A stretch of 64,000 nucleotides of DNA, from NCBI GenBank assembly GCA_913060875.1, contig CAJXSL010000014.1:1-64000 (forward strand). The letters are read 5' to 3'. Numbering within the stretch: the first letter of the stretch is position 1; each line of letters opens with the position of its first letter. The notes under the pieces are model-generated. The model was not told the origin of the DNA, searched no databases, and saw only the letters and a program-made list of their open reading frames with translations. The position numbers and the translations under genes were made by a program. The stretch comes from an uncultured Desulfobacteraceae bacterium. GTDB taxonomy: Bacteria; Desulfobacterota; Desulfobacteria; Desulfobacterales; UBA5852. Below, one piece after another: positions 41,838 to 49,290 of the stretch.

Positions 41838-43997
41838 ATGATTAATGAATTGGCCAACGTCGCCGATGCAATGCGGAATACCGGGGTCGTTTCTGTTAAC
41901 TGGCATCCAAAACTAAAAATTATGCCGAAAGTCTCGAAAAACGCTCCATGCATAAGGGCCTGGTTAACAAATGATGGACATATCAAAAACTTGGAGTTGC
42001 TATCGAAAGAACATGTTGGAAAACTAAGGAAATATGAACCAGATTTAGGCAGAGCTTTGCCAGGTTTTAACGTGCGTCCACTTTACCGTATTGTAAAAAC
42101 TGATGAAGAGATCAAAGCAGCCCGACGAGGTCAAGCAGGTGAAAATCTAAAGCGAAAATGGATAAAAGAGTTCCTTTCATGTGATCCAACAGAACAGGAA
42201 AAATATGGTTTTTGGGAAAAAACTTGCGATGTCCTGTGTCGGTGTTTTGGCAGAGTAAATAATGAGTTAAAGTCAATGTGCATTAACAATTTAACATATG
42301 GTGAGACGCTTCATAAATTTTTCAATGCAGTCCAGGAGATTAATGTAAAACAATTCCATAAAGAGTATTTAAACGAGGTGTGTCATAAGATCAAAAATGG
42401 GGAATTCCCGCCATCAATAATGTTTTATTTTGTTACTAATGAAAAAAAACAAAAAGAGGATGCTGATTCAAAAGTTCCTGTTCCAAAAATTTCTGTTTTT
42501 TTAGACATCGAAGATTATAAAGATTATCCTTTTGCACATGAGGCAACCATATATAGGCTCAATGAATTGTTGATGAAAAATCAAGGGGAGAATCAATCTT
42601 CTTCCTATAAAGGTGATGAAAAAGATGCCTATGGTTTAGATGTTCAACAAATTAATGAAAAGTTTCCCAGCGTTTCCTTGTCTTTTTTGGGTGGAGTAAT
42701 TCTTCGCTCCCAAGCGAAAACAATACCAGCACAAAGACGTTATAATCAGTGTGAAAGTAAAACTTTTCCCGTCGGTTATGAAACACGCAAGCAAATAAAA
42801 GCAGCACTTGAATGGATTTCCAATCCTGAACGAAACGGAATAACTTATGGTATCGCAGGAGATAAAGAACTACTATTCGCCTATCCGCGTATTTTTCCAG
42901 ATAAAAAAATTCCACTTGCCAAAATGTTTGGCGCACAGGAGGGCAACTCCTATGAAAGAGAGGATACGTTTGAAAAACTCGCGAAGGCCGTTGTTGGGCA
43001 ATTAAAAGGGTTGGGGGGAAAAGTCGCCGATGCTGAACTTGAAATTTTTTCATTACGAAAAATGGATAAAGCCCGTACAAAGGTTGTCTATTATCACAAC
43101 ACCACAGTAGCTTCACTGGAAGAAGCATCCGCCAAATGGCATAAGGCCTGCCAGAATATTCCCAAATTGGATCTGCGGGATTGGAGTGAAGCTAAGAACC
43201 AAAAAACAGGAAAATCATACCCTGTTCCCGTGGAAAACCTGACTACATTTCCTATCAGACTCCATCGTTATCTTAACACGGTTTGGAAACGTGATGGAAA
43301 AGAGAAGAACAAAGGAGAGCAGGCAGGGAAAGTTAGAATTTTTGAACCGACAGACGGATTGAGCTTGTTGTTGGATAAACAAAACAATGCGTTAACAGCG
43401 CACATGATTGAACGATTTATGCAACATGCTCGTGGGTATTTCCTCACTTTATGCCGCAGTATGGCTAAAAATCAAATCGCGCCGCTGCCTGATAAAAAAA
43501 TTTATCCTAGCATATTGGGATTATTACTGAGCAAATTGGGGAAAAACAAGGAGGATTTCATGAAAGAAAGCGCGTTTCTGCTAGGGCGCTGCCTGCGGAT
43601 AACCGATGAGATACATCGGTTATACTGCGAGGTGGTGCGCAAGAAAGAGCTACCGCCTGAACTGTGCGGAAGCTCGTTGCTTGTAAGTATGATGGAGTCA
43701 CCGGTTACCACTATGAGTCAACTTGCCATGCGTTCGGCTCCTTATGTCAAATGGGCTTATGCATACCATGACGATAAGGCAGTTAAAAAAAGCATTGATG
43801 GTGCAGAAATAAAAATAATCGTGCTTGTCAAATCGTGGCGGAAACGTTGGTCTAAAATTGCCGATCAGCTACATCTTTTGGAATGGCCAAAACGTCTGAC
43901 GCCAGAGGAACGCGCGCAAGTGTTTCTTGGTTATCTAGCGTCTTTTCCAAAAAGCGAAAAACTAAATGAAAGCAGTCACACTGGACCTATAAATTAG
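41838..43997 (+). CDS. cas8c: Type I-C Cascade large subunit Cas8c
   Basis: This 719-residue protein is the Csd1-type large subunit: MINELANVADAMR and the mid-protein ALEWISNPERNG, RIHRY-like and LLLSKLGKNKEDF regions, with the C-terminal helical bundle. It is longer than the usual 570-620 residues, mostly by extra material in residues 100-250. Cas8c recognises the PAM and recruits Cas3. A perfect internal ribosome site (AAGGAGG, 5 bases before ATG 43560) marks an internal start for Cas11c. AT-rich codon use departs from the housekeeping genes of this window, which points to transfer. cas7 follows after 20 bases. Confidence 0.9.
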   Translation: MINELANVADAMRNTGVVSVNWHPKLKIMPKVSKNAPCIRAWLTNDGHIKNLELLSKEHVGKLRKYEPDLGRALPGFNVRPLYRIVKTDEEIKAARRGQAGENLKRKWIKEFLSCDPTEQEKYGFWEKTCDVLCRCFGRVNNELKSMCINNLTYGETLHKFFNAVQEINVKQFHKEYLNEVCHKIKNGEFPPSIMFYFVTNEKKQKEDADSKVPVPKISVFLDIEDYKDYPFAHEATIYRLNELLMKNQGENQSSSYKGDEKDAYGLDVQQINEKFPSVSLSFLGGVILRSQAKTIPAQRRYNQCESKTFPVGYETRKQIKAALEWISNPERNGITYGIAGDKELLFAYPRIFPDKKIPLAKMFGAQEGNSYEREDTFEKLAKAVVGQLKGLGGKVADAELEIFSLRKMDKARTKVVYYHNTTVASLEEASAKWHKACQNIPKLDLRDWSEAKNQKTGKSYPVPVENLTTFPIRLHRYLNTVWKRDGKEKNKGEQAGKVRIFEPTDGLSLLLDKQNNALTAHMIERFMQHARGYFLTLCRSMAKNQIAPLPDKKIYPSILGLLLSKLGKNKEDFMKESAFLLGRCLRITDEIHRLYCEVVRKKELPPELCGSSLLVSMMESPVTTMSQLAMRSAPYVKWAYAYHDDKAVKKSIDGAEIKIIVLVKSWRKRWSKIADQLHLLEWPKRLTPEERAQVFLGYLASFPKSEKLNESSHTGPIN
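43560..43997 (+). CDS. cas11c: Cas11c small subunit, internal start within cas8c
   Basis: An ATG at 43560, in frame with cas8c, is preceded by AAGGAGG with a 5-base spacer, the best Shine-Dalgarno in the operon. The product would have 145 residues (MKESAFLLGRCLRITDEIHR ... to the cas8c stop), all helical, matching the Cas11c small subunit that type I-C systems are known to make from the 3' end of cas8c. Two copies of Cas11 line the belly of Cascade and hold the displaced DNA strand. Evidence here is the ribosome site plus knowledge of the subtype; expression was not shown. Confidence 0.8.
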   Translation: MKESAFLLGRCLRITDEIHRLYCEVVRKKELPPELCGSSLLVSMMESPVTTMSQLAMRSAPYVKWAYAYHDDKAVKKSIDGAEIKIIVLVKSWRKRWSKIADQLHLLEWPKRLTPEERAQVFLGYLASFPKSEKLNESSHTGPIN

Positions 43998-44017
43998 ACC
44001 AGATAAGGAGATGAAAA

Positions 44018-44947
44018 ATGGATGACGAAATTAAGCGTGTGACAGGTTTACTGATAATTGAGGCGGTTAATTCCAACCCGAACGGAAATCCCGATCAGGA
44101 AAGTGACCCGCGCGTTCGCGACAACGGGCAGGGTGAAATCTCTCCTGTTTCGTTCAAGCGAAAACTCCGCGACCTGATGGAACTGACGGAGGGGCCTGTT
44201 TATCAGACCGTAACCAAGGACTTAACGGATGGTATTGATGGATATAAGTTCAGGATATTAGAATCCCGAGGGCGTGACCGTACCATTTTAACCAAGGAAC
44301 TTGAAGAGGGACAGACGAAAAAAAAGAAAGGGAAAAAGGATGAGATAGACTTTAAACAATCAATTTTCCTGCAGAGCACTTTTGTCAAAAATTACTGGGA
44401 TGCCCGGCTCTTTGGAAACACATTTTTGGAAGAAGGCGGGAGTAAAGGTTTTATCAAAACCGGTATTGCACAATTTGGCATGGGACTTTCAGTTTCATCG
44501 GTCATTATTCAGCGGCATACCAATACAAACAAAGCTGGTGTACAGGAAGGCAAAAACCAAGGCATGGCGCCATTGGCCTACCGTGTGGTACAGCACGGCG
44601 TTTATGTAATGCCATTTTACATCAATCCCTCTCTGGCTAAAAATTCTGGATGCAAACCCTGTGATGTCGAATTACTGAAGCGTCTGATTCCCTACTCCTA
44701 CGACCATACGCGCTCAGCCATCCGTCCCGATGTGCGCATTCGCCATGCATGGTGGCTGGAACATAAAAACGCGCTCGGAAGTTGCCCGGACTACATGCTT
44801 ATTGATTCGCTAATGCCAAAACGCAAGGGAGACGACCCTATGGCTCCTTCTGAATCTTGGGCGGATTATGACGTGCCGGACAAGCTACCGGACTATTTAA
44901 AGGACAAGATCGCACCAATCAAAAACCTGGACTTGATGGGCGCATGA
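44018..44947 (+). CDS. cas7c: Type I-C Cascade backbone Cas7
   Basis: This 309-residue Csd2-type RAMP protein shows the family opening GLLIIEAVNSNPNGNPDQESDPRVRD, then SPVSFKRKLRD, IFLQSTFVKNYWDARLFG, and IKTGIAQFGMGLSVSSVIIQRHTNT. Several copies polymerise along the crRNA spacer to form the Cascade spine. A Lys-rich loop (EEGQTKKKKGKKDEID) around residues 95-110 is a thumb-like insertion. GATAAGGAGATGAAAA precedes the ATG. cas3 begins 1 base after its stop, unlike the usual type I-C order, where cas4 follows cas7. Confidence 0.94.
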   Translation: MDDEIKRVTGLLIIEAVNSNPNGNPDQESDPRVRDNGQGEISPVSFKRKLRDLMELTEGPVYQTVTKDLTDGIDGYKFRILESRGRDRTILTKELEEGQTKKKKGKKDEIDFKQSIFLQSTFVKNYWDARLFGNTFLEEGGSKGFIKTGIAQFGMGLSVSSVIIQRHTNTNKAGVQEGKNQGMAPLAYRVVQHGVYVMPFYINPSLAKNSGCKPCDVELLKRLIPYSYDHTRSAIRPDVRIRHAWWLEHKNALGSCPDYMLIDSLMPKRKGDDPMAPSESWADYDVPDKLPDYLKDKIAPIKNLDLMGA

Positions 44948-44948
44948 T

Positions 44949-47126
44949 ATGACCTATTACGCCAGAAGCGCATCTGATACCGCTCTTCGTCAGACATATC
45001 TGAATCATGTATTGCATGTACTGGTCCGAGGGCGGTGTTATTTGCGCAAAGTATTGCATTATGCACAGTGTTTGGACGCAAAGGCAATTCAACGAATCTA
45101 TGAACTCGCTGCTGAATACCACGACCTCGGTAAGCTCGATGATGAAAATCAAAAGATACTGGTAGGCGATAAGAAAGCTTGCCGTTTGCCAATACCACAT
45201 GCCGATGCAGGTGTAGCTCATTTGCTTGCGCAGGATGCCTTCACATCAGCACTTATGGTTGTTGCCCACCATGCTGGCTTGCCTGATTGCAATGCCATAG
45301 ACGACATGCGCAATAAGAAAATCCAGCAGCATGTGGATAACGTTTTGCAGGAATATTTGGTTCGGCATGAAACAAGTGTACGGCCAAACATTTTGGTCAA
45401 AAAACAGCCAAAAGATAGGCCAGATTTAAAACCGCCTGATGTCCGCGTGCTTTTTTCCTGCCTGACACACGCTGATCATGGTGACGCTGCTCGCGCCTCA
45501 ACTGAAGAACCGGGAAGGTTATATCACCCAAAGTTACGGGCTTCTGAACGTTTGGTGGCCTTACGGAATTATGTAAATGGTTTGAAATCTAAAAACGACG
45601 ATACCGAGCGTAATGGGCTACGCACAGCTTTTTTCTCGGCATGTGCCGAAAACCTGCAAGAAAGCCCTATCACCATCTGCGATGCGCCGGTTGGAACAGG
45701 TAAAACAACCGCCGTGATGGCAAGCCTGCTCTCCACTGCGGCTCGTCATAACCTGAGGCGAATCTTTGTCATTTTGCCGTTTACCAATATTATTTCACAG
45801 TCCGTACGTGTCTATCGCAAGGCGTTGGCATTGCCGGGGGAACGCGGTGAGGATGTGGTGGCGGAAATTCATCACCGTGCAGAATTTGAGGATGTAGCAA
45901 GCCGCAAACTCACCGCCCTGTGGGACGCGCCAATTGTGGTTACAACTGCCGTAGCTTTTTTCGAGACGCTGGCCTCTGCCACCCCGTCTACCCTACGACG
46001 ATTGCAGAACCTGCCTGGAAGCGCTGTTTTTCTGGACGAAGCCCATGCCATGTTGCCTGCAAAACTGTTGCCTCTTGCTTGGCAATGGATCCAGCACGCT
46101 GCTGCATGCTGGTCATGTCACTGGGTACTGGCTTCCGGTTCACTCTGCCATTTCTGGGAAATGGAGGAGTTCGGAGACGCAATCCGGTTGCCCAACATTA
46201 TTCCAATCAGAGAGAGGGATAAGTTACACGATTTCGAAGTTGTGCGCGTCAGACACAGTTTTCGCCCGAACGCCATGAACCTTGATGCTTTGGCTGAATG
46301 GCTGGTGACGTTGGGAGGCCCGGTAATTGTCGTGTTAAATACCGTGCACACAGCGGCGGCTGCGGCACAGGTTGCGGAAGCTGTATTTGGAGAAGGAAAT
46401 GTCCTGCACCTCTCAACATCTCTGACGCCTGGAGATCGTGAAACCACGCTTGCGTTGGTGCAGGAGCGGTTGCTCGACCGCACGGACACAAAATGGTGCC
46501 TGTTTGCGACCTCCTGTGTTGAGGCCGGCGTGGATTTATCGTTCAGGACAGGTGTGCGCGAATGCGCTTCCCTACTTTCATTGCTGCAACTTTCCGGGCG
46601 GGTGAATCGCAATTCGGAAGACAATGAGGCGGATGTCTGGACGATCATACTCAATGCCAATGATAGCGGCGTGACCAAGAATCCCGCTTTTGACATATCC
46701 TCACGCATCCTGCGTGATTTTTTTGATCAAAACACGACAATTTCACCGGCCTTATGTACGGAAGCCATGCTACGTGAAGTCCGTGAAAGCGCAAACATAT
46801 CCACAGAACTGGTAAAACAAGAAAGTGTTTATGGCTTCAAAACTGTCGAAAAGAAATTCAAGGTTATCGAAGACCAGTCACAACTGGCAGTAGTTGATAA
46901 GCAGCTCATTGAAAAGATACAAAATTTCGAAAACATTTCGTGGCGGGAGATCCAAAATAGTAGCGTGCGCATTCGAGAGAAAATTCTTCGGAAACTGAAT
47001 ATTCAGGAATCGCGTCGTTACCCCGGCGTTTTCCTTTGGACTGCCGAATATTCGCCATTTCTTGGATATATGGAGGCGGTGCTGAAGCTGGAAAAAATAG
47101 ATGAAGATGGTTTTGCACTCATATGA
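44949..47126 (+). CDS. cas3: Cas3 HD nuclease-helicase
   Basis: This 725-residue protein has an N-terminal HD nuclease domain (His58-Asp59 in AAEYHDLGKLDDENQ, His84 in PHADAGVAHLL, His107-His108 in VVAHHAGLPD; first His probably in YLNHVLHVL) and an SF2 helicase: Walker A DAPVGTGKTTAVM (245-257), DEAH at 363-366 in VFLDEAHAML, and motif VI LLQLSGRVNRNSED. Cas3 is recruited by Cas8c to the R-loop and unwinds and cuts the target. In canonical type I-C loci cas3 is the first gene; here it lies between cas7 and cas4. The short start (MTYYARSASDTALRQTYLNH) also departs from most I-C Cas3 proteins. A separate I-E-like cas3 stub lies at 40979. Confidence 0.93.
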   Translation: MTYYARSASDTALRQTYLNHVLHVLVRGRCYLRKVLHYAQCLDAKAIQRIYELAAEYHDLGKLDDENQKILVGDKKACRLPIPHADAGVAHLLAQDAFTSALMVVAHHAGLPDCNAIDDMRNKKIQQHVDNVLQEYLVRHETSVRPNILVKKQPKDRPDLKPPDVRVLFSCLTHADHGDAARASTEEPGRLYHPKLRASERLVALRNYVNGLKSKNDDTERNGLRTAFFSACAENLQESPITICDAPVGTGKTTAVMASLLSTAARHNLRRIFVILPFTNIISQSVRVYRKALALPGERGEDVVAEIHHRAEFEDVASRKLTALWDAPIVVTTAVAFFETLASATPSTLRRLQNLPGSAVFLDEAHAMLPAKLLPLAWQWIQHAAACWSCHWVLASGSLCHFWEMEEFGDAIRLPNIIPIRERDKLHDFEVVRVRHSFRPNAMNLDALAEWLVTLGGPVIVVLNTVHTAAAAAQVAEAVFGEGNVLHLSTSLTPGDRETTLALVQERLLDRTDTKWCLFATSCVEAGVDLSFRTGVRECASLLSLLQLSGRVNRNSEDNEADVWTIILNANDSGVTKNPAFDISSRILRDFFDQNTTISPALCTEAMLREVRESANISTELVKQESVYGFKTVEKKFKVIEDQSQLAVVDKQLIEKIQNFENISWREIQNSSVRIREKILRKLNIQESRRYPGVFLWTAEYSPFLGYMEAVLKLEKIDEDGFALI

Positions 47127-47144
47127 TGGAAAGGAAATGGATTA

Positions 47145-47789
47145 ATGTACACGGATGATGGATTAATCCCCATTTCCGCCCTAAACCATTTTTTATACTG
47201 TGAGCGCCGTTGCGCCTTGGTGCATATAGAACAGGTATGGCTGGAAAACCGCTTTACTGCAGAAGGACGGATCATGCACGAGCGGGTTGATTCGGGTAAA
47301 AGAGAGTCGCGGGGGGACTTTTGGTTTGCCTATTCCCTTCCTCTGCGGTCTCTTCGGCTTGGATTGGTGGGCAAGGCCGATGCAGTGGAGTTCCAGAAGG
47401 AAAAAAATAGAAGAGGGAGAATAATCGGGCAGCCATTTCCGGTTGAATACAAGCGTGGTAGGCCCAAAAAGGAAAATTGGGACAAGGTGCAGCTTTGCGC
47501 CCAAGCGCTTTGCCTTGAAGAGATGATGGATCTTGAGGTGTCGGCGGGCGCGTTGTTTTACGGCAAGACCCGGCGCCGGGTGGATGTGGTGTTTGACTAT
47601 AACCTGCGCAGCGAAACCGAAAACACCGCACACCGTTTGCACAGGCTGATTGCATCCCTGCAAACCCCGCCTCCGGTTTACACGAAGCGCTGCGACAAAT
47701 GCTCGTTTCTGGACCGCTGCCTGCCCAAGCTAGAAAAAAAGCGCCATTCGGTGCGTGACTATTTGAAGGGAGTGACCCGGATGCCATGA
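47145..47789 (+). CDS. cas4: Cas4 nuclease
   Basis: This 214-residue RecB-like protein contains the Fe-S ligands Cys19 in FLYCERRC and the C-terminal cluster CDKCSFLDRC (Cys183, Cys186, Cys192). The nuclease motifs are visible: GKADAVEF (motif II Asp), FPVEYKRG (motif III Glu-x-Lys) and QLCAQALCLEEM (the QxxxY-like element). In type I-C, Cas4 associates with Cas1 and Cas2, checks the PAM of prespacers and trims them. Its stop overlaps the cas1 ATG as ATGA. GGAAATGGATTA precedes its start. Confidence 0.93.
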   Translation: MYTDDGLIPISALNHFLYCERRCALVHIEQVWLENRFTAEGRIMHERVDSGKRESRGDFWFAYSLPLRSLRLGLVGKADAVEFQKEKNRRGRIIGQPFPVEYKRGRPKKENWDKVQLCAQALCLEEMMDLEVSAGALFYGKTRRRVDVVFDYNLRSETENTAHRLHRLIASLQTPPPVYTKRCDKCSFLDRCLPKLEKKRHSVRDYLKGVTRMP

Positions 47790-48817
47790 AGAAACACCTC
47801 AACACCCTGTTTGTCACGACCCAGGGCGCCTATCTGTCCAAGGAAGGCGAAACCGTGCGCGTGTCGGTGGAAAGGGAAAATCGCCTCCAGGTGCCGATCC
47901 ATACCCTTGGCGGCATTGTCTGCTTCGGCCGGGTCATGTGCAGCCCCTACCTGATGGGATTTTGCGCCGAGCAGAATGTGGGGTTGAGTTTCCTGTCTGA
48001 AAACGGACGGTTCCTTGCACGGGTGCAGGGGCCGGTTTCCGGCAATGTTCTGTTGCGGCGCGAGCAGTACCGCAAGGCCGATGCCCCGGATTTTTCTGCC
48101 GATATGGCCCGCTTTATCCTGACCGGCAAGGTCGCCAATTCTCGGACGGTTCTCCAGCGGGCCATCAGGGACCACGGGGAGAAAATCGCGACGGATGGAA
48201 TGAAGCGCTCCGTGATGCTGCTGGCCGACACGCTGACCCGGCTTCAGGATGAGCCATCCCTCGACGTATTGCGCGGCATCGAAGGGGAGGCGGCCCGGTA
48301 CTATTTCAGTATGTTCGACAAACTGATTACCCATCAGAAAAAAGCCTTTCGTTTCAACGGCCGCAACCGCCGTCCGCCAATGGACAAGGTCAACTGTCTG
48401 CTCTCCTTTATCTACACCCTGCTTTTGCATGATGTGCGCTCAGCCCTGGAAGGCGTGGGGCTCGATCCGGCCGTGGGATTTCTCCACCGCGACCGGCCCG
48501 GCCGGACCGGCCTGGCGCTTGACCTGATGGAGGAGTTCCGGCCGTTTCTGGCCGATCGTCTGGTGCTGTCCCTGATCAACTTGCGGCAGGTCAGTGCGAA
48601 GGGATTCAAAAAAACGGAAACGGGTGCGGTCTCCATGAGCGATGATACGCGCAAGGAAGTGATCATGGCCTACCAGAAGCGCAAGCAGGATGAGATCCAT
48701 CACCCGTTTCTGGATGAAAAGGTTTCGATCGGTATCCTTTTTCATGTCCAGGCGCTGTTGATTGCACGTTTCCTCAGGGGCGACCTGGACGGCTACCCGC
48801 CATTCATCTGGAGGTAA
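47786..48817 (+). CDS. cas1: Cas1 integrase
   Basis: This 343-residue protein is a type I-C Cas1: the N-terminal beta domain with LGGIVCFGRVMCSPYLMGFC, then the catalytic helical domain with Glu166 in GIEGEAARYYF, His234 in FLHRDRPGRTGLALDLMEEFRP and the acidic residues near 246-250 that complete the metal site. GRNRRPPMDKVNCLLSFIYTLL is the conserved dimer region. With Cas2 and Cas4 it inserts spacers at the leader end of the array. It overlaps cas4 by 4 bases, and cas2 starts 1 base after its stop. Codon use returns to GC-rich from here on. Confidence 0.96.
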   Translation: MKKHLNTLFVTTQGAYLSKEGETVRVSVERENRLQVPIHTLGGIVCFGRVMCSPYLMGFCAEQNVGLSFLSENGRFLARVQGPVSGNVLLRREQYRKADAPDFSADMARFILTGKVANSRTVLQRAIRDHGEKIATDGMKRSVMLLADTLTRLQDEPSLDVLRGIEGEAARYYFSMFDKLITHQKKAFRFNGRNRRPPMDKVNCLLSFIYTLLLHDVRSALEGVGLDPAVGFLHRDRPGRTGLALDLMEEFRPFLADRLVLSLINLRQVSAKGFKKTETGAVSMSDDTRKEVIMAYQKRKQDEIHHPFLDEKVSIGILFHVQALLIARFLRGDLDGYPPFIWR

Positions 48818-48818
48818 T

Positions 48819-49109
48819 ATGCTCGTTCTCGTCAGTTATGATGTCGCCACCAGCGACAAGGCCGGGCGAAAACGCCTGCGCCGTGTCGCCAAAACTTGCA
48901 AGAACTATGGGCAGCGGGTCCAGTATTCGGTTTTTGAATGCATGGTGGATCCTGCCCAGTGGGCCGTGCTGCGCAATCAGCTTTTAGAAGAAATCAACCC
49001 GGATAAGGACAGCTTGCGGTTCTATTTTCTAGGTGCCAACTGGAAGCGCCGTATTGAACACATCGGGGCCAAGGAAAATTATGATCAGGAAGGCCCTTTG
49101 ATTGTTTGA
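48819..49109 (+). CDS. cas2: Cas2
   Basis: This 96-residue protein has the ferredoxin-like Cas2 fold: VLVSYDVATSD with the conserved Asp8, RRVAKTCKNYGQRVQYSVFECMVDPAQW, and DSLRFYFLGANWKRRIEHIG. It forms the central dimer of the Cas1-Cas2 integration complex. GGAGGTAAT provides the ribosome site, overlapping the cas1 stop. No DnaQ fusion is present. The leader and the first CRISPR repeat follow 181 bases after the stop. Confidence 0.96.
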   Translation: MLVLVSYDVATSDKAGRKRLRRVAKTCKNYGQRVQYSVFECMVDPAQWAVLRNQLLEEINPDKDSLRFYFLGANWKRRIEHIGAKENYDQEGPLIV

Positions 49110-49290
49110 CCCTTCCGCGAACCTATAGCTTGCAGGCTTTCGCCGGAAGGTTCGCGATGCCACAACCTGCTGGAAATATGAAAACTCCTTTGATTGCTCT
49201 TTGAATATTTGTTGAAATTCATCTGAATGGAATCGGTTCGCGTTAATGTATTAAAAAAACCCACTATTTTAAAAAGATAAATGCAGTACA
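49110..49290 (+). promoter_or_regulatory. CRISPR leader
   Basis: The 181 bases between cas2 and the first repeat are AT-rich (ATGTATTAAAAAAAC, CACTATTTTAAAAAGATAAATG). They also contain an interrupted palindrome, CGCGAACC (49116-49123) and GGTTCGCG (49149-49156). No coding frame is present. The array's repeats are intact on this side and degenerate at the far end, so this is the leader side. Confidence 0.8.
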
